Notes: generated by a model from the letters alone, not told the origin. DNA of 64,000 nucleotides from Pannonibacter phragmitetus DSM 14782 (GCF_000382365.1 NZ_KB908221.1:124001-188000); one strand, 5' to 3'; positions 7,798 to 19,205 are shown, counted from the first letter of the stretch. A program made the numbers and translations.

Positions 7798-8961
7798 TCA
7801 AAGCGCCAGCATGTGGTTGTCCCAGGAGATGCCCGGCACGAAGGCGAGGGATTGCGCCCGTGTGCCGGGGTCTTCGGCAAGGCTGAGGCCGCCGTTGCCG
7901 TCGGAGACGAGGAAGCCATGCTCATCGATGGCGGCAAGGCCGCAGCCGTCGGTGATGCTATCCAGCCCAAGCAATGCGCCGCTGTCTGCGGCCATATAGA
8001 GAATGCGTCCGCCACGCGGGCAGGACAGCGCCACCACATCGCCGCTGGCATTCACGGAAACCGAGCCGATGTAATTGTCGAGCTGGGCCAGAACCTCGTT
8101 CTGCAACGGTATCAGTTCCATTTTCCGCTCCCGTTCCAGCCGCACGACCAGCTGCGGAAAACGGCTCTTATCGCCCTCGAACTGGCCGCCCACCCACACC
8201 TGCCCGCGCCCGTCCAGCGCCATGTGGCGGAGCGAGAGCTGATGCAGATCCTTGTCCAGTTCATGCTGAGCCAGCAATGCGCCGGTAGCTGCATCGAGAT
8301 AGACGATGGAGGGCTTCATGGTATCAACATTGAGCATCTCGCGGCCGGTGACCGGATGGGTGTCGATGCCGCCATTGGCGATCACCAGCACACGGCCATG
8401 TTCCGCCAGCAGAATGTCATGCGGGCCAACGCCATGGGTCTCGAACTCGCCGATGCGCTTCAGGGTTTCGCCGCTGGCATCATAGACGCCGACTCGCCCC
8501 TGCGTTTCCTCACCCACCGTGCCGAAGGCGTTCTCGACCGCATAAAGCAGCCGCCCGTCAGCCGAAAAGACGCCATGGCCATAGTAGTGGCGCCCGGGCT
8601 CGGCTTCCGTCAGCTGCGGCGGGGTTTCCCCGCTCCGGTCAATCACCATGATGAACTGGCCCGGGCGGCGGGCGAAGGCGGCCAGCTTGCGGCCGTCCGG
8701 CGACAGGGCCACGCCATGGCCGCGTGCGGGCAGCGGCACCTCCATCACGTCCCGGCCATCGGCTGTCAGGATGGCGACCGCATGGCTGCCGTCCGCATTG
8801 CGCCGGGCGCTGGCAAACAGCGGCTCATCCAGATCCGCGCCAAGGAGCTTGACCGCGGCTTCTGCGGGCAAGATCGTCAGCGCGGTGGCGGTTGTCAGGC
8901 CAAGACCGGCCAGAAACCGCCTGCGGTTCAACACCAGTGCATCAGTCGCCGTCCAGCGCAT
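7798..8961 (-). CDS. DUF1513 family Tat-exported beta-propeller-like protein
   Basis: This 387-aa protein has a twin-arginine signal (NRRRFLAGLGL) followed by a hydrophobic stretch ending AEAA, so export folded to the periplasm is expected. The body has repeated propeller-like blades (GHGVALSPDGRKLAAF, GVGPHDILL, GQVWVGGQFEGD). DUF1513 genes are a known companion of imelysin and di-haem oxidoreductase genes. The ATG overlaps the imelysin stop by 20 nt; a GTG nine codons inside is an alternative start. It is last in a four-gene minus-strand operon. The biochemical role is unknown. Confidence 0.83.
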   Translation of the reverse strand: MRWTATDALVLNRRRFLAGLGLTTATALTILPAEAAVKLLGADLDEPLFASARRNADGSHAVAILTADGRDVMEVPLPARGHGVALSPDGRKLAAFARRPGQFIMVIDRSGETPPQLTEAEPGRHYYGHGVFSADGRLLYAVENAFGTVGEETQGRVGVYDASGETLKRIGEFETHGVGPHDILLAEHGRVLVIANGGIDTHPVTGREMLNVDTMKPSIVYLDAATGALLAQHELDKDLHQLSLRHMALDGRGQVWVGGQFEGDKSRFPQLVVRLERERKMELIPLQNEVLAQLDNYIGSVSVNASGDVVALSCPRGGRILYMAADSGALLGLDSITDGCGLAAIDEHGFLVSDGNGGLSLAEDPGTRAQSLAFVPGISWDNHMLAL

Positions 8962-10039
8962 TGAAGCCTCCGGTCATATTGAGCGACCCGGCCAGATTGA
9001 GCGCAACGAGATCGCGCAAGCCCTTCAGCGAAATCAGCATGTCCGACAAGGCCTTGTAGCCTTCGGGCGTCTTCACCGTTTCGCGCATGGGCTCGCCTGC
9101 ACGGGCGAGTGCCTTGAGTGAATTGGAAACCTCGAATTCAAGGCTCGCGGCAATCCACTCGCCTTCGCTGTCCACGCCCTTTGCATAGTTCGAGGCGCGG
9201 ATGAAATCGCGGATGCCGGTCAGTTCGCTGGCGATATAGGCCTGTCCGAAATTGGCGCGGGAGAAGGGAATGCGGTTGGGCTTTGCCGATGCCGGATCAT
9301 TGCCCAGCGCTGGGCCAAAAGCGGGGATAACATCCTGATCGCGCACGATCACCAGCCCGGTGACCAGCGCATTGAACAGGGTTTCGGCGGCTTCCTTGCT
9401 GCTGCGGAAGCGTGGGTTGTCAGGCCCTGCGGCTTCAAGCTGGCCACTGAACCCGTCCGGCGCCTCCCAAAGGGCCGCAACTTCGCCGGAGAGCTGCGCC
9501 AGATTGACGGCGAGCGCCTGCGCATAGGCGCAGGCATAGACGCCCGCCTCATCCGTGCCGCCCAGCGTCACCTGGCCGTTGTCATCAAAGGCCGCCAGCT
9601 GCAGCGCCGTCAGCCCCTGCACGGCCACGCTCTTGGCGGCAAGACTTTCAGGGGTGGTGGCGCTGGCATCGCGCTCTGCCACCAGCTTGCGGATCTGCCG
9701 CTGCGCCACGCCGCGCGCATCGGGCAGGAAGGCGATACGTTCCAGCCGGCTTTCTTCCGCCAGCGGGCCATAGCGCAGGAAACTGATCCGGCCAAAGGCT
9801 GCCACGGCAACCCCATAGGCGACGCGGAACTCATCCGCCGTCTCCGTGCCGGGGCTCTTGCAGGCGTCCTCGACAGCCGTGGGCAGGCGCTTGGCAGCAT
9901 TGGCAAAGGCACGGGTCTCCGGCCGGATATAGCCCTCGACCGCCCCTTTCACATAATCCGCATAGCCGGTCTTCTCCTGCGCATGCAGAGGCAGAAGGGT
10001 GCTGGCAAAGGCAAGGGCAAGACAGGCAATGCGGCGCAT
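8942..10039 (-). CDS. Imelysin family periplasmic protein (second, divergent copy)
   Basis: This 365-aa protein has a signal peptide (MRRIACLALAFASTLLPLHA). An imelysin-like helical body contains AFGRISFLRYGPLAEESR, a hallmark of the smaller imelysin group that accompanies di-haem oxidoreductases. The GxHxxE metal motif of the larger copy at 11907 is not seen, so the two may not be equivalent. The ATG shares one base with the upstream stop (TGATG). The longer frame to 10240 lies inside the oxidoreductase gene and was rejected. A role in periplasmic iron handling is inferred from the cluster. Confidence 0.85.
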   Translation of the reverse strand: MRRIACLALAFASTLLPLHAQEKTGYADYVKGAVEGYIRPETRAFANAAKRLPTAVEDACKSPGTETADEFRVAYGVAVAAFGRISFLRYGPLAEESRLERIAFLPDARGVAQRQIRKLVAERDASATTPESLAAKSVAVQGLTALQLAAFDDNGQVTLGGTDEAGVYACAYAQALAVNLAQLSGEVAALWEAPDGFSGQLEAAGPDNPRFRSSKEAAETLFNALVTGLVIVRDQDVIPAFGPALGNDPASAKPNRIPFSRANFGQAYIASELTGIRDFIRASNYAKGVDSEGEWIAASLEFEVSNSLKALARAGEPMRETVKTPEGYKALSDMLISLKGLRDLVALNLAGSLNMTGGFNALDGD

Positions 10040-11583
10040 CAAAGAGACTCCAGAAAACGGATCAGAGCCGCCCGGTCCTCCGGCGGCATGGCCGCCACCG
10101 CATCGCGTGCGGCCTGGGCCTCGCCGCCATGCCAGAGCACGGCCTCCAGCAGCGAGCGGGCACGCCCGTCGTGGAGGAAACGGGTGTGGCCGCTGACTGT
10201 CTGCGTCAGACCAATACCCCAAAGCGGGGCCGTCCGCCATTCGCGGCCATTGGCATCCCCATCCGGGCGGTTGTCCGCCAGCCCCTCGCCCATGTCATGC
10301 AGCAGCAGATCGGTATAGGGCCAGATCAGTTGGAAACTGTGCGCCGGGTTTTTCGCGTCCTTGCGGGTGACGAATTTCGGCACGTGGCAGGAGGCGCAGC
10401 CGGTGCCATAGAACACCTCCTTGCCCTTCAGCACCTCCGGATCAGCCATGTCCCGCCGGGCCGGAACGGCAAGGTTCTCCGAATAGAAGGTGACAAGATC
10501 CATCACCGGGTCCGGCGCTTCCGTCTTGCCCAGCCGGCCCTGCTCGCCCGTGGGCAGGGACCGGCAGGCCGTCTGCGCCGGCGTGCAATCGCCGTAAGGG
10601 TCCGGATGCTCCGGCGTCGAAATACCAATGTCGCCCGAAAAGGCCGCAGCGCTCTGCGCCCGCACATCCGGCATCGTGGCCTTCCAGCCGAAACGGCCGG
10701 GCACAAGCGCGCCGCTTGCAGGATCCCGCACAAGGTTGAGACGGCCGGAGATGCCGTTGCCATCTGCATCGTCCGGGTCGGCAAGGGCTTCGAGATCCGC
10801 CGGGTGGATCGCCTCCAGCAGGCCAAGCCCGATCATCTGCGGCGCCACACGGGGTGAGATCATCGTGTCCGGCCGCATCGGGCCATAGGCAAGGTTCGCC
10901 GCCTCATAGAGCGGCTTCTGCAAGACAACCGTTTCGCCGCCAGACAGTGCCACGGGCAGATCCTCGTAAGTGATCCGCAGTTCCCCTTCAGGGGCAAGGC
11001 CCTGTACGGCGAAGGTCTGAAACTGGCCGCCATAGACAGGCTCCGGCAGCGTGGCCATCTGCCGGTCTGCCAATGCCTGCCGCTCCTCTTCCGTCACCGG
11101 CGGCACGGACAGCCGCAGGAAAAGGGAGACAGCAGGCTCTCCCGGCGCGGGCGGCGCACCGCGTCCATCCTTCAGATGGCAGCCCTGGCAGGAGCGGGCA
11201 TTGTAAAGTGGCCCCAGCCCGTCCGAGGCTTGCGTGGAGGACGGCGCAGAGACCCAGAACTTGCGGAAGATGCCGTTGCCGACCCGGAAGGTCTGCTGTT
11301 CCTCGAAACTGAGATTGGCCGAGGGATGGGAAAAGGCATCCCGGTTGATACGCTTGCGCGAAGTGGCAGCCCCGCCCGGCATGTCCTCGAATGGCTCGGG
11401 CGCGGCAAAACTGTCAGGAGCGGCCAGCACTTTGGCCGCCTTCTCCCGGTCAGCCTGCGTCAGGTCATCACGGTGATCTAGCGGACTTGCCTGAGCGGCC
11501 GCAACACTTGCACCGGTAAGAAGACAGATACCGGCCACAAGCCGGACCGGAGCCGCAAAACGCCTCCATCGGAAGAAAATCAT
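10039..11583 (-). CDS. Di-haem oxidoreductase family c-type cytochrome (DUF1111, 'thiol oxidoreductase')
   Basis: This 514-aa secreted protein has an N-terminal signal (ending ASVAAAQA) and two CxxCH haem-binding motifs: CQGCH near residue 131 and CASCH near residue 396. MauG-like features include HDGRARSLLEAVLWHGGEA near the C-terminus, where a distal residue usually sits. It belongs to the di-haem peroxidase/oxidoreductase superfamily. In this conserved cluster it may change iron redox state or modify an imelysin partner; neither is shown here. It is the second gene of the operon. A palindromic repeat (11685-11850) separates it from the first imelysin gene. Confidence 0.9.
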   Translation of the reverse strand: MIFFRWRRFAAPVRLVAGICLLTGASVAAAQASPLDHRDDLTQADREKAAKVLAAPDSFAAPEPFEDMPGGAATSRKRINRDAFSHPSANLSFEEQQTFRVGNGIFRKFWVSAPSSTQASDGLGPLYNARSCQGCHLKDGRGAPPAPGEPAVSLFLRLSVPPVTEEERQALADRQMATLPEPVYGGQFQTFAVQGLAPEGELRITYEDLPVALSGGETVVLQKPLYEAANLAYGPMRPDTMISPRVAPQMIGLGLLEAIHPADLEALADPDDADGNGISGRLNLVRDPASGALVPGRFGWKATMPDVRAQSAAAFSGDIGISTPEHPDPYGDCTPAQTACRSLPTGEQGRLGKTEAPDPVMDLVTFYSENLAVPARRDMADPEVLKGKEVFYGTGCASCHVPKFVTRKDAKNPAHSFQLIWPYTDLLLHDMGEGLADNRPDGDANGREWRTAPLWGIGLTQTVSGHTRFLHDGRARSLLEAVLWHGGEAQAARDAVAAMPPEDRAALIRFLESL

Positions 11584-11684
11584 GCTGTTCCCCTGGCTGT
11601 TCAGGAAAGATCAGCCACACCCCTCTGCAGCACCACAGTTTATTCCGGGAAGTCAGGCTTCAAAACCTAAACGTGAGGCCGCAG

Positions 11685-11850
11685 CCCCCTCTCCCCCCTT
11701 GAGGGGGAGATGTCTGCGCCAGCAGACAGAGGGGGGGTACCAGCGCCTCAGTTCGGCATCACTTCCCGAATGATCTGACAGGCCGTTACCCCCCTCTGCC
11801 CCCTGCCGGGGGCATCTCCCCCTCAAGGGGGGAGAGGAGCTGGTGCCTGA
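11685..11850. repeat. Long palindromic dispersed repeat, family A copy 1
   Basis: About 166 bp has terminal inverted arms of about 26 bp (CCCCTCTCCCCCCTTGAG at the left, its complement at the right). Internal conserved blocks include AGATGTCTGCGCCAGCAGAC and CCCCTGCCGGGGGCATCTCC. A second copy lies at 50297-50464 between nikA and nikB. The 323-bp gap 11584-11906 holds this element and no gene. It lies within the imelysin operon, directly after the first gene. Confidence 0.9.
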
Positions 11851-11906
11851 ACGATAGTCCGGAAAGGGGAAAACATCCCCTTCCCGCTGTCGCGTCCAGT
11901 CCGTCC

Positions 11907-13190
<1,284 letters not shown>

Positions 13191-13524
13191 GGGGCAATCT
13201 CCCTGGGCATCGGACGGCCCCAGCGCCGCCCGGTGACTGCCCGGCAGAAATGTCCCGTATCTGGTGGAAGAGGGGCACGCGCCTGCGGCAGGTCTCGGCG
13301 GACAAGACAATTCCTGAACGTTTGTGTCAAGTTACAAAACAGCGCAGGCAGCGGTGCAAACGGACAACACCTCACGCGCTTGTGGCCAAAAGTCAGGTTT
13401 TCGGGTGGTTTTTCCGCCACGTTCTCACCTATATCTCAGGGAAGATACGGATATCCGGTGGCGAGAACCCAGAACCGCTGCGGTTAACGGGTCCCGCGCC
13501 CAAGACTTCAGGACGGATGATTTT
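13191..13524. other. Intergenic region between divergent imelysin and TerB-like genes
   Basis: These 334 bp should hold promoters for both directions. Irr-box and Fur-box-like dyads were looked for and no convincing one was seen. No gene, hairpin with T-run or repeat was recognised. Confidence 0.5.
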
Positions 13525-13998
13525 ATGCTCGATGCTTTCAAGCGCTTCATCAAGGACGTTACCTTTGGCGACAGCGACAATCTGACTTTCGCCGAAGATG
13601 ATCACCGGCTGGCCGTCGCCGCTCTTCTCGTCCATGTCATCAGCGTGGATGGTGAAGTCGATGACGTGGAGAAGGCCAAGCTCACGGCGATTCTGAAGAC
13701 CCATTATTCGCTGAATGACAGCGAAACGGCGGAGCTTGTGGCCCTTGCGACGGACAAGGACAACGAGGCCGTCGACATGTACGGCTTCACCTCCGTCCTG
13801 AAGCGCAAGCTGGAGGAGGACGAACGCCAGAAGATCATCGAACTGATGTGGCAGCTTGTCTATGCGGACGGGCATGTGCACGAATTCGAGGACAACACCA
13901 TCTGGCGCGTCTCGGAATTGCTCGGCGTCTCCTCGCGTGACCGGATCGCCCTGCGCCAGAAAGTCGCCCGCGAGCAGGGACAGCCGGAAACGGAGTGA
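13525..13998 (+). CDS. TerB family (tellurite-resistance-like) protein
   Basis: This 157-aa all-helical acidic protein has the TerB pattern of two related halves: AALLVHVISVDGEVDDVE at residues 32-49 and LMWQLVYADGHVHEFED near 110-126. The acidic residues in each half resemble metal-binding positions of TerB domains. Stand-alone TerB proteins are common in alphaproteobacteria and are not evidence of tellurite resistance. The ATG at 13525 begins the family region; the longer frame from 13324 is upstream noise. The function is unknown. Confidence 0.85.
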   Translation: MLDAFKRFIKDVTFGDSDNLTFAEDDHRLAVAALLVHVISVDGEVDDVEKAKLTAILKTHYSLNDSETAELVALATDKDNEAVDMYGFTSVLKRKLEEDERQKIIELMWQLVYADGHVHEFEDNTIWRVSELLGVSSRDRIALRQKVAREQGQPETE

Positions 13999-14079
13999 TC
14001 CGGCAACTGCCTGATTTCAGGGCGTATTGCTCTGGATTAGCGCTCGACGCCGGGCCGGTTGCAACGTTATCGTGACACC

Positions 14080-14796
14080 ATGAATCCTGACCCTGCTTCC
14101 CCGCACCGGCCGCGCATCCTGATCGTCCTGCATCAGGAAACCTCGTCGCCCGGCCGTGTGGGGCAGGAACTGGTGAAGCGCGGCTTTGCGCTGGACATCC
14201 GCCGCCCGCGCTTCGGCGACACGCTTCCCCACACGATGGAGCATCACGCAGGCGCCGTCATCTTCGGCGGGCCGATGAGTGCCAACGACCCCGATGCCTT
14301 CGTTCACCGGGAGATCGACTGGATCGGCGTGCCTCTCGCAGAGCAGAAGCCCTATCTCGGCATCTGCCTTGGCGCACAGATGATGGTGAAGCATCTGGGC
14401 GGCAAGGTCGGCGCTCATCCGCAGGACCTGGTCGAGATCGGCTACTATCCGCTGCATCCGACAGAAACCGGCAAATCGCTGATGCATTGGCCATCGAAGG
14501 TGTACCAATGGCACCGGGAAGGCTTCGAGCTGCCGCGCGGGGCCGATCTTCTGGCTTCGGGCGATACCTATCCCAATCAGGCCATCCGTGCCGGACCGGC
14601 CGCCTATGGCATCCAGTTCCACCCGGAACTCACCCACGCCATGATGGTGCGCTGGACCACCAAGGGCGCTCCCCGCATGTCCCTGCCCGGCGCGCAAGGC
14701 CGTCAGGACCATTTCGCCGGCCGCTACATCTTCGACCACGCCTTGCGCAAATGGCTGGACGACTTCCTCGACATCTGGATCGGGCGGGCGAAGTAA
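14080..14796 (+). CDS. Class I glutamine amidotransferase-like protein
   Basis: This 238-aa stand-alone amidotransferase domain has the nucleophile elbow GICLGAQ (Cys near 96) and the catalytic His-x-Glu pair in IQFHPELTH (about 178-186). The early FGGPMSANDPD motif is typical of the GATase1 GMP-synthase-like group (GuaA-like, YfeJ type). Such proteins may hydrolyse glutamine or gamma-glutamyl compounds; the substrate is not indicated. The start at 14080 is preferred because the longer frame (14059) adds only seven unmatched residues. It converges with the TauE gene, 4 bp apart. Confidence 0.85.
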   Translation: MNPDPASPHRPRILIVLHQETSSPGRVGQELVKRGFALDIRRPRFGDTLPHTMEHHAGAVIFGGPMSANDPDAFVHREIDWIGVPLAEQKPYLGICLGAQMMVKHLGGKVGAHPQDLVEIGYYPLHPTETGKSLMHWPSKVYQWHREGFELPRGADLLASGDTYPNQAIRAGPAAYGIQFHPELTHAMMVRWTTKGAPRMSLPGAQGRQDHFAGRYIFDHALRKWLDDFLDIWIGRAK

Positions 14797-14800
14797 GACC

Positions 14801-15562
14801 TCACCACGGCCAGACGCTTATGAGCACGCGGATGCTCATGGCAAAGCACACGATGACAGTGACCGGACGAATGATCCTTGCTCCGCCCCGGAAAGCAAAG
14901 TGGGCGCCGAGATAGGCACCGGCCATCTGCCCCAGCACCATGACGCCGCCTGCCACCCAGGCGATCTGGCCGAAGAGAATGAAATAGAACAAGGCGCCCA
15001 GATTGCTCGTCAGGTTGAACAGCTTGGCATGGGCTGTGGCATTGCGGATGGTCATGCCGCGCAGAAGCACCAGAGACGTGGAGCTGAAAGACCCGGTACC
15101 CGGCCCGAAGAAGCCGTCATAAAAGCCGAGGGCGGGTGCGGCCGTCACCGCATAGCGCTCGGCGCTCATGCGCGGCGCCCGCTCTTCATCAAGGTTCCTG
15201 GCGAAGAAGAGGAAATAGAGGCCGATCGACACCAGCAGCACGGGGATGAACAGCACCAGCAGCTCCGCATTGATCTGCTGCAGCACCCAGCCGCCGAAGA
15301 TGGAGCCCAGCGATATGGCGATGATGGGCAGGATGTTTGCCCGCACCGACACCATGCCCCGGCTGATGAAATAGGTGGCTGCCGTCAGCGTGCCGGAACT
15401 GCCCTGCAGCTTGTTGGTCGCCAGCGCCGTTGCCGGCGGCAGGCCCGCCAGCAGCAGCGCGGGGATGGTGATCAGCCCGCCGCCGCCTGCAATCGCATCG
15501 ATCCAGCCAGCCATGAGAGCGGCAAGAAACAGGAGGCCGAGAACCTCATAGGACAGTTCCAT
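14801..15562 (-). CDS. TauE/SafE family anion exporter/permease
   Basis: This 253-aa membrane protein has about eight hydrophobic helices and both DUF81 half-motifs: MAGWIDAIAGGGGLITIPALLL near the N-terminus and GFYDGFFGPGTGSF in the second half. The family moves sulfite, sulfoacetate or other organic anions across the inner membrane. No linked sulfur gene is seen, so the substrate is open. The ATG at 15562 begins directly before the first helix; the longer frame to 15847 overlaps unrelated sequence. Confidence 0.88.
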   Translation of the reverse strand: MELSYEVLGLLFLAALMAGWIDAIAGGGGLITIPALLLAGLPPATALATNKLQGSSGTLTAATYFISRGMVSVRANILPIIAISLGSIFGGWVLQQINAELLVLFIPVLLVSIGLYFLFFARNLDEERAPRMSAERYAVTAAPALGFYDGFFGPGTGSFSSTSLVLLRGMTIRNATAHAKLFNLTSNLGALFYFILFGQIAWVAGGVMVLGQMAGAYLGAHFAFRGGARIIRPVTVIVCFAMSIRVLISVWPW

Positions 15563-15755
15563 GGAAGAGCACCGGAAGGGGCTGGCGTCCTGCCGTCTCA
15601 TGTAAGGCGGCGGAACGGACCAGCATCTGGGAATGAGACGCTTGCGATGCCACGGAATACGAGGGCTGGCAAGGGCGGTTTGCGAGGCTGAACACGTTGA
15701 AGCGAAAAGGGGAGACCAAAGCCTCCCCTTGCGCATTTCCTGTCTGACGCTGCAC

Positions 15756-18700
15756 TCAGGCCTTGAACACCACCAGCAGATCCTTGGCGTCGATCTGGCT
15801 TCCGGGGGTGACAAGCACTTCGGAGACCACACCGTCGCGCTCGGCATGAAGCGCGGTTTCCATCTTCATGGCTTCGATGGACAAGAGCACGTCACCGGCC
15901 TTGACCTCCTGCCCTGCCGCTATGGCAACGGTGGAGATGACGCCCGGCATCGGCGCGCCCACGTGGGTCTCATTACCGGCCTCGGCCTTGCGGCGGGCGG
16001 CATTGCCTGCGGCGCCATGGGCCCGGTCCGGCACCTTGATGATGCGGGGCTGGCCGTTCAGCTCGAAGAACACCTTCTTCTCGCCCTGCTCATCCGTTTC
16101 GCCCACCGCCTGGCAGCGGACCACCAGCGTCTTGCCCGGCTCCAGCTCGACGAGGATTTCCTCGCCCACCTCAAGCCCGTAGAAATAGACCGGCGTCGGC
16201 AGCACCGAGGTCGGGCCGTACTGGCTCTGCGCCTTGGCAAAGTCGGTGTAGACCTTCGGGTACATGAGATAGGAGGCCAGATCCATGTCGCCGATCTCAA
16301 GCCCGGTCTTTTCGGCTGCTTCCTTGCGGCGGGCTTCCAGATCCTCCTGCTTCAGCAGCGAGCCGGGGCGGACGGTGATGGGCGTATCGCCCTTCAGCAC
16401 CTTGGCCTGCAGCGCCTGCGGCCAGCCGGCCGGGGGCTGCCCCAGATCGCCGCGCAGCATCTGCACCACGGAATCGGGGAAGGCCACATCCTTGGACGGG
16501 TCTACCACATCAGCCACAGTCAGGCCCTGGCTGACCATCATCAGCGCCATGTCGCCGACCACCTTGGACGACGGCGTGACCTTGACGATATCGCCGAACA
16601 TCATGTTGGCATCGGCATAGGCCTGCGCCACTTCGTGCCAACGGGTTTCAAGGCCAAGCGAGCGGGCCTGTTCCTTGAGATTGGTGAACTGGCCGCCCGG
16701 CATCTCGTGCAGATAGACTTCGGAGGCCGGTCCCTTGAGGTCGCTTTCAAAGGCCGCATACTGGCCGCGCACCGCTTCCCAGTAGAAGGAAATGCGGCGG
16801 ATGGCCTCTGCCGAAAGCCCCGGATCGCGGTCCGAGCCCTTCAGCGCCTCGACGATGGAGCCAAGGCAGGGCTGCGAGGTGTTGCCGGAGAAGGCATCCA
16901 TCGCCGCGTCAATGGCATCAACGCCCGCATCCACCGCCGCCAGCACCGTGGCAGCGGAGACGCCGGAGGTGTCATGCGTGTGGAAGTGGATCGGAATGCC
17001 GATTTCTTCCTTCAGCGCCTTGAACAGGATGCGCGCGGCCGCAGGCTTCAGCAGGCCCGCCATGTCCTTGACGCCAAGGATATGCGCGCCCGCCTTTTCC
17101 AGCTCCTTGGCGAGGCTGACATAGTACTTGAGGTCATACTGCGGCCTTGCGCTGTCGAGCAGATCGCCCGTGTAGCACAGCGCACCCTCGCAGAGCTTGT
17201 CCGTCTCCAGCACGGCGTCGATTGAGACGCGCATGTTCTCCACCCAGTTGAGGCAGTCGAACACGCGGAACAGATCAACACCGTTCTGCGCCGCCTGATG
17301 CACGAAGAAGCGCACCACATTGTCCGGATAGTTGGTGTAGCCAACGCCGTTGGAGCCGCGCAGCAGCATCTGCAGCAGAATATTCGGCGCCTTCTGGCGG
17401 ATCAGGCGCAGACGCTCCCACGGATCTTCCGTCAGGAAGCGCATGGCCACGTCAAAGGTCGCCCCGCCCCAGCATTCCAGCGACAGAAGCTGCGGCAGAC
17501 CGGTGGCATAAGCATCGGTGATGGCGGCAATGTCGTGGGTGCGCACGCGGGTGGCCAGCAGCGACTGGTGTCCATCACGCATGGTGGTGTCGGTCACCAG
17601 CACCTGCGGCTGCGCCTTCATCCAGTTTGCAAAGCCCTTCGGCCCCAGCTGTTCCAGCAGCTGGCGGGTACCGTCGGGCTTTACATTGCCGAACTCCGGC
17701 ACGACGGGGGCTGCCGCTTCCCGGCCGGGGCGCGGGCGCGAGCGGGTTTCCGGGTGGCCGTTGACGGAGACATCGGCGATGTAGGTCAGCAGCTTGGTGG
17801 CGCGGTCCTGGCGCTTCACCTGAGCAAACAGCTCAGGCGTGCCGTCAATAAACCGCGTCGTGTAGTTGTTGGCGCGGAAGTCCGGGTGGCCGATGATGTT
17901 CTCAAGGAACACAAGATTGGTCGCCACGCCGCGGATGCGGAATTCGCGCAGGGCGCGCTCCATGCGCTTGCAGGCTTCCTCGGCGCTGGGGGCCCAGGCC
18001 GTCACCTTTTCCAGCAGCGGATCGTAGAAGCGGGTGATCACCGCGCCCGAATAGGCCGTACCGCCATCGAGGCGGATGCCGAAACCGGTCGCGCCGCGAT
18101 AGGCTGTGATGCGGCCATAATCGGGGATGAAGTTCTGTTCCGGATCTTCGGTGGTGATGCGGCACTGCAGCGCATGGCCGTTGAGCCGCACATCTCCCTG
18201 CCCCGGAACACCGCTCGCCTCAGTGCCAATGGCGGCCCCGCCAGCGATACGGATCTGCGCCTTGACGATGTCGATGCCGGTCACCTGTTCGGTCACCGTA
18301 TGCTCCACCTGCACGCGCGGGTTCACCTCGATGAAGTAGATGGCGCCCGTGTCCGAATCCATCAGAAACTCGACCGTGCCGGCCCCGCAGTAGTTCACCG
18401 CCTGGCCGATCTTCAGGCCATAGCCGCACAGTTCCTGCCGCTGTGCCTCGGAGAGATACGGCGCAGGCGCACGTTCCACCACCTTCTGGTGACGGCGCTG
18501 GATGGAGCAGTCACGCTCGAACAGATGCACCAGGTTGCCGTGCGAATCGCCAAGAATCTGCACTTCCACATGGCGGGCGCGCTCGACCAGTTTTTCCAGA
18601 TAGATCTCGTCCTTGCCGAAGGCAGCCATGGCCTCGCGCTTGGCGGCGACCACCTCGCGCACCAGCGTGGCCTCGTCGCGGATGACGCGCATGCCGCGCC

Positions 18701-19205
18701 CGCCGCCGCCCCATGAGGCCTTGAGCATCACCGGATAGCCGATGCCGGCCGCCTGACGCTTGATCTCCTCAATGTCATCGGGCAGCGGATCGGTGGCCGG
18801 CATGACGGGCACCCCCGCCTCGATGGCAAGGTTGCGCGCCGCCACCTTGTTGCCAAGCCGGCGCATGGTCTCGGGCTGCGGACCGATGAAGATGATACCG
18901 TTCTGGGCGCAGGCCTCGGCAAATTCCGGGCTCTCCGACAGGAAGCCATAGCCGGGGTGGATGGCATCGGCGCCCGAGAGTTTGGCAACCCGGATGATTT
19001 CGTCGATGGACAGATAGGCCTCGATCGGGCCCAGGCCCTTGCCGGCCTGATAAGCCTCGTCGGCCTTGAAGCGGTGCAGCGCCAGTTTGTCCTGTTCGGC
19101 AAAGATGGCGACGGTTTTCAGCCCAAGCTCATTCGCGGCGCGGAACACGCGGATGGCGATTTCAGATCTGTTAGCAACGAGAATCTTACGGATGGCCAAG
19201 CCCAT
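15756..19205 (-). CDS. pyc: Pyruvate carboxylase
   Basis: This 1149-aa single-chain biotin enzyme makes oxaloacetate from pyruvate, bicarbonate and ATP (anaplerosis). The biotin carboxylase domain (1-450) has FIEVNPRVQVEHTVTE. The carboxyltransferase barrel (about 530-800) starts TDTTMRDGHQSLLATRVRT, and a PYC/OADA domain follows. The C-terminal biotinyl domain has EAMKMETA with the biotin-accepting lysine at about 1114. Full length for the family. The ATG at 19205 gives the usual MGLAIRKILVANRSEIA start; 32 upstream residues of the longer frame are rejected. Confidence 0.97.
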   Translation of the reverse strand: MGLAIRKILVANRSEIAIRVFRAANELGLKTVAIFAEQDKLALHRFKADEAYQAGKGLGPIEAYLSIDEIIRVAKLSGADAIHPGYGFLSESPEFAEACAQNGIIFIGPQPETMRRLGNKVAARNLAIEAGVPVMPATDPLPDDIEEIKRQAAGIGYPVMLKASWGGGGRGMRVIRDEATLVREVVAAKREAMAAFGKDEIYLEKLVERARHVEVQILGDSHGNLVHLFERDCSIQRRHQKVVERAPAPYLSEAQRQELCGYGLKIGQAVNYCGAGTVEFLMDSDTGAIYFIEVNPRVQVEHTVTEQVTGIDIVKAQIRIAGGAAIGTEASGVPGQGDVRLNGHALQCRITTEDPEQNFIPDYGRITAYRGATGFGIRLDGGTAYSGAVITRFYDPLLEKVTAWAPSAEEACKRMERALREFRIRGVATNLVFLENIIGHPDFRANNYTTRFIDGTPELFAQVKRQDRATKLLTYIADVSVNGHPETRSRPRPGREAAAPVVPEFGNVKPDGTRQLLEQLGPKGFANWMKAQPQVLVTDTTMRDGHQSLLATRVRTHDIAAITDAYATGLPQLLSLECWGGATFDVAMRFLTEDPWERLRLIRQKAPNILLQMLLRGSNGVGYTNYPDNVVRFFVHQAAQNGVDLFRVFDCLNWVENMRVSIDAVLETDKLCEGALCYTGDLLDSARPQYDLKYYVSLAKELEKAGAHILGVKDMAGLLKPAAARILFKALKEEIGIPIHFHTHDTSGVSAATVLAAVDAGVDAIDAAMDAFSGNTSQPCLGSIVEALKGSDRDPGLSAEAIRRISFYWEAVRGQYAAFESDLKGPASEVYLHEMPGGQFTNLKEQARSLGLETRWHEVAQAYADANMMFGDIVKVTPSSKVVGDMALMMVSQGLTVADVVDPSKDVAFPDSVVQMLRGDLGQPPAGWPQALQAKVLKGDTPITVRPGSLLKQEDLEARRKEAAEKTGLEIGDMDLASYLMYPKVYTDFAKAQSQYGPTSVLPTPVYFYGLEVGEEILVELEPGKTLVVRCQAVGETDEQGEKKVFFELNGQPRIIKVPDRAHGAAGNAARRKAEAGNETHVGAPMPGVISTVAIAAGQEVKAGDVLLSIEAMKMETALHAERDGVVSEVLVTPGSQIDAKDLLVVFKA

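Noticed and set aside
15633..17225. Long plus-strand frame antisense to pyruvate carboxylase
   Set aside because: It is entirely antisense to a well-recognised enzyme. Composition is typical of a high-GC shadow frame.
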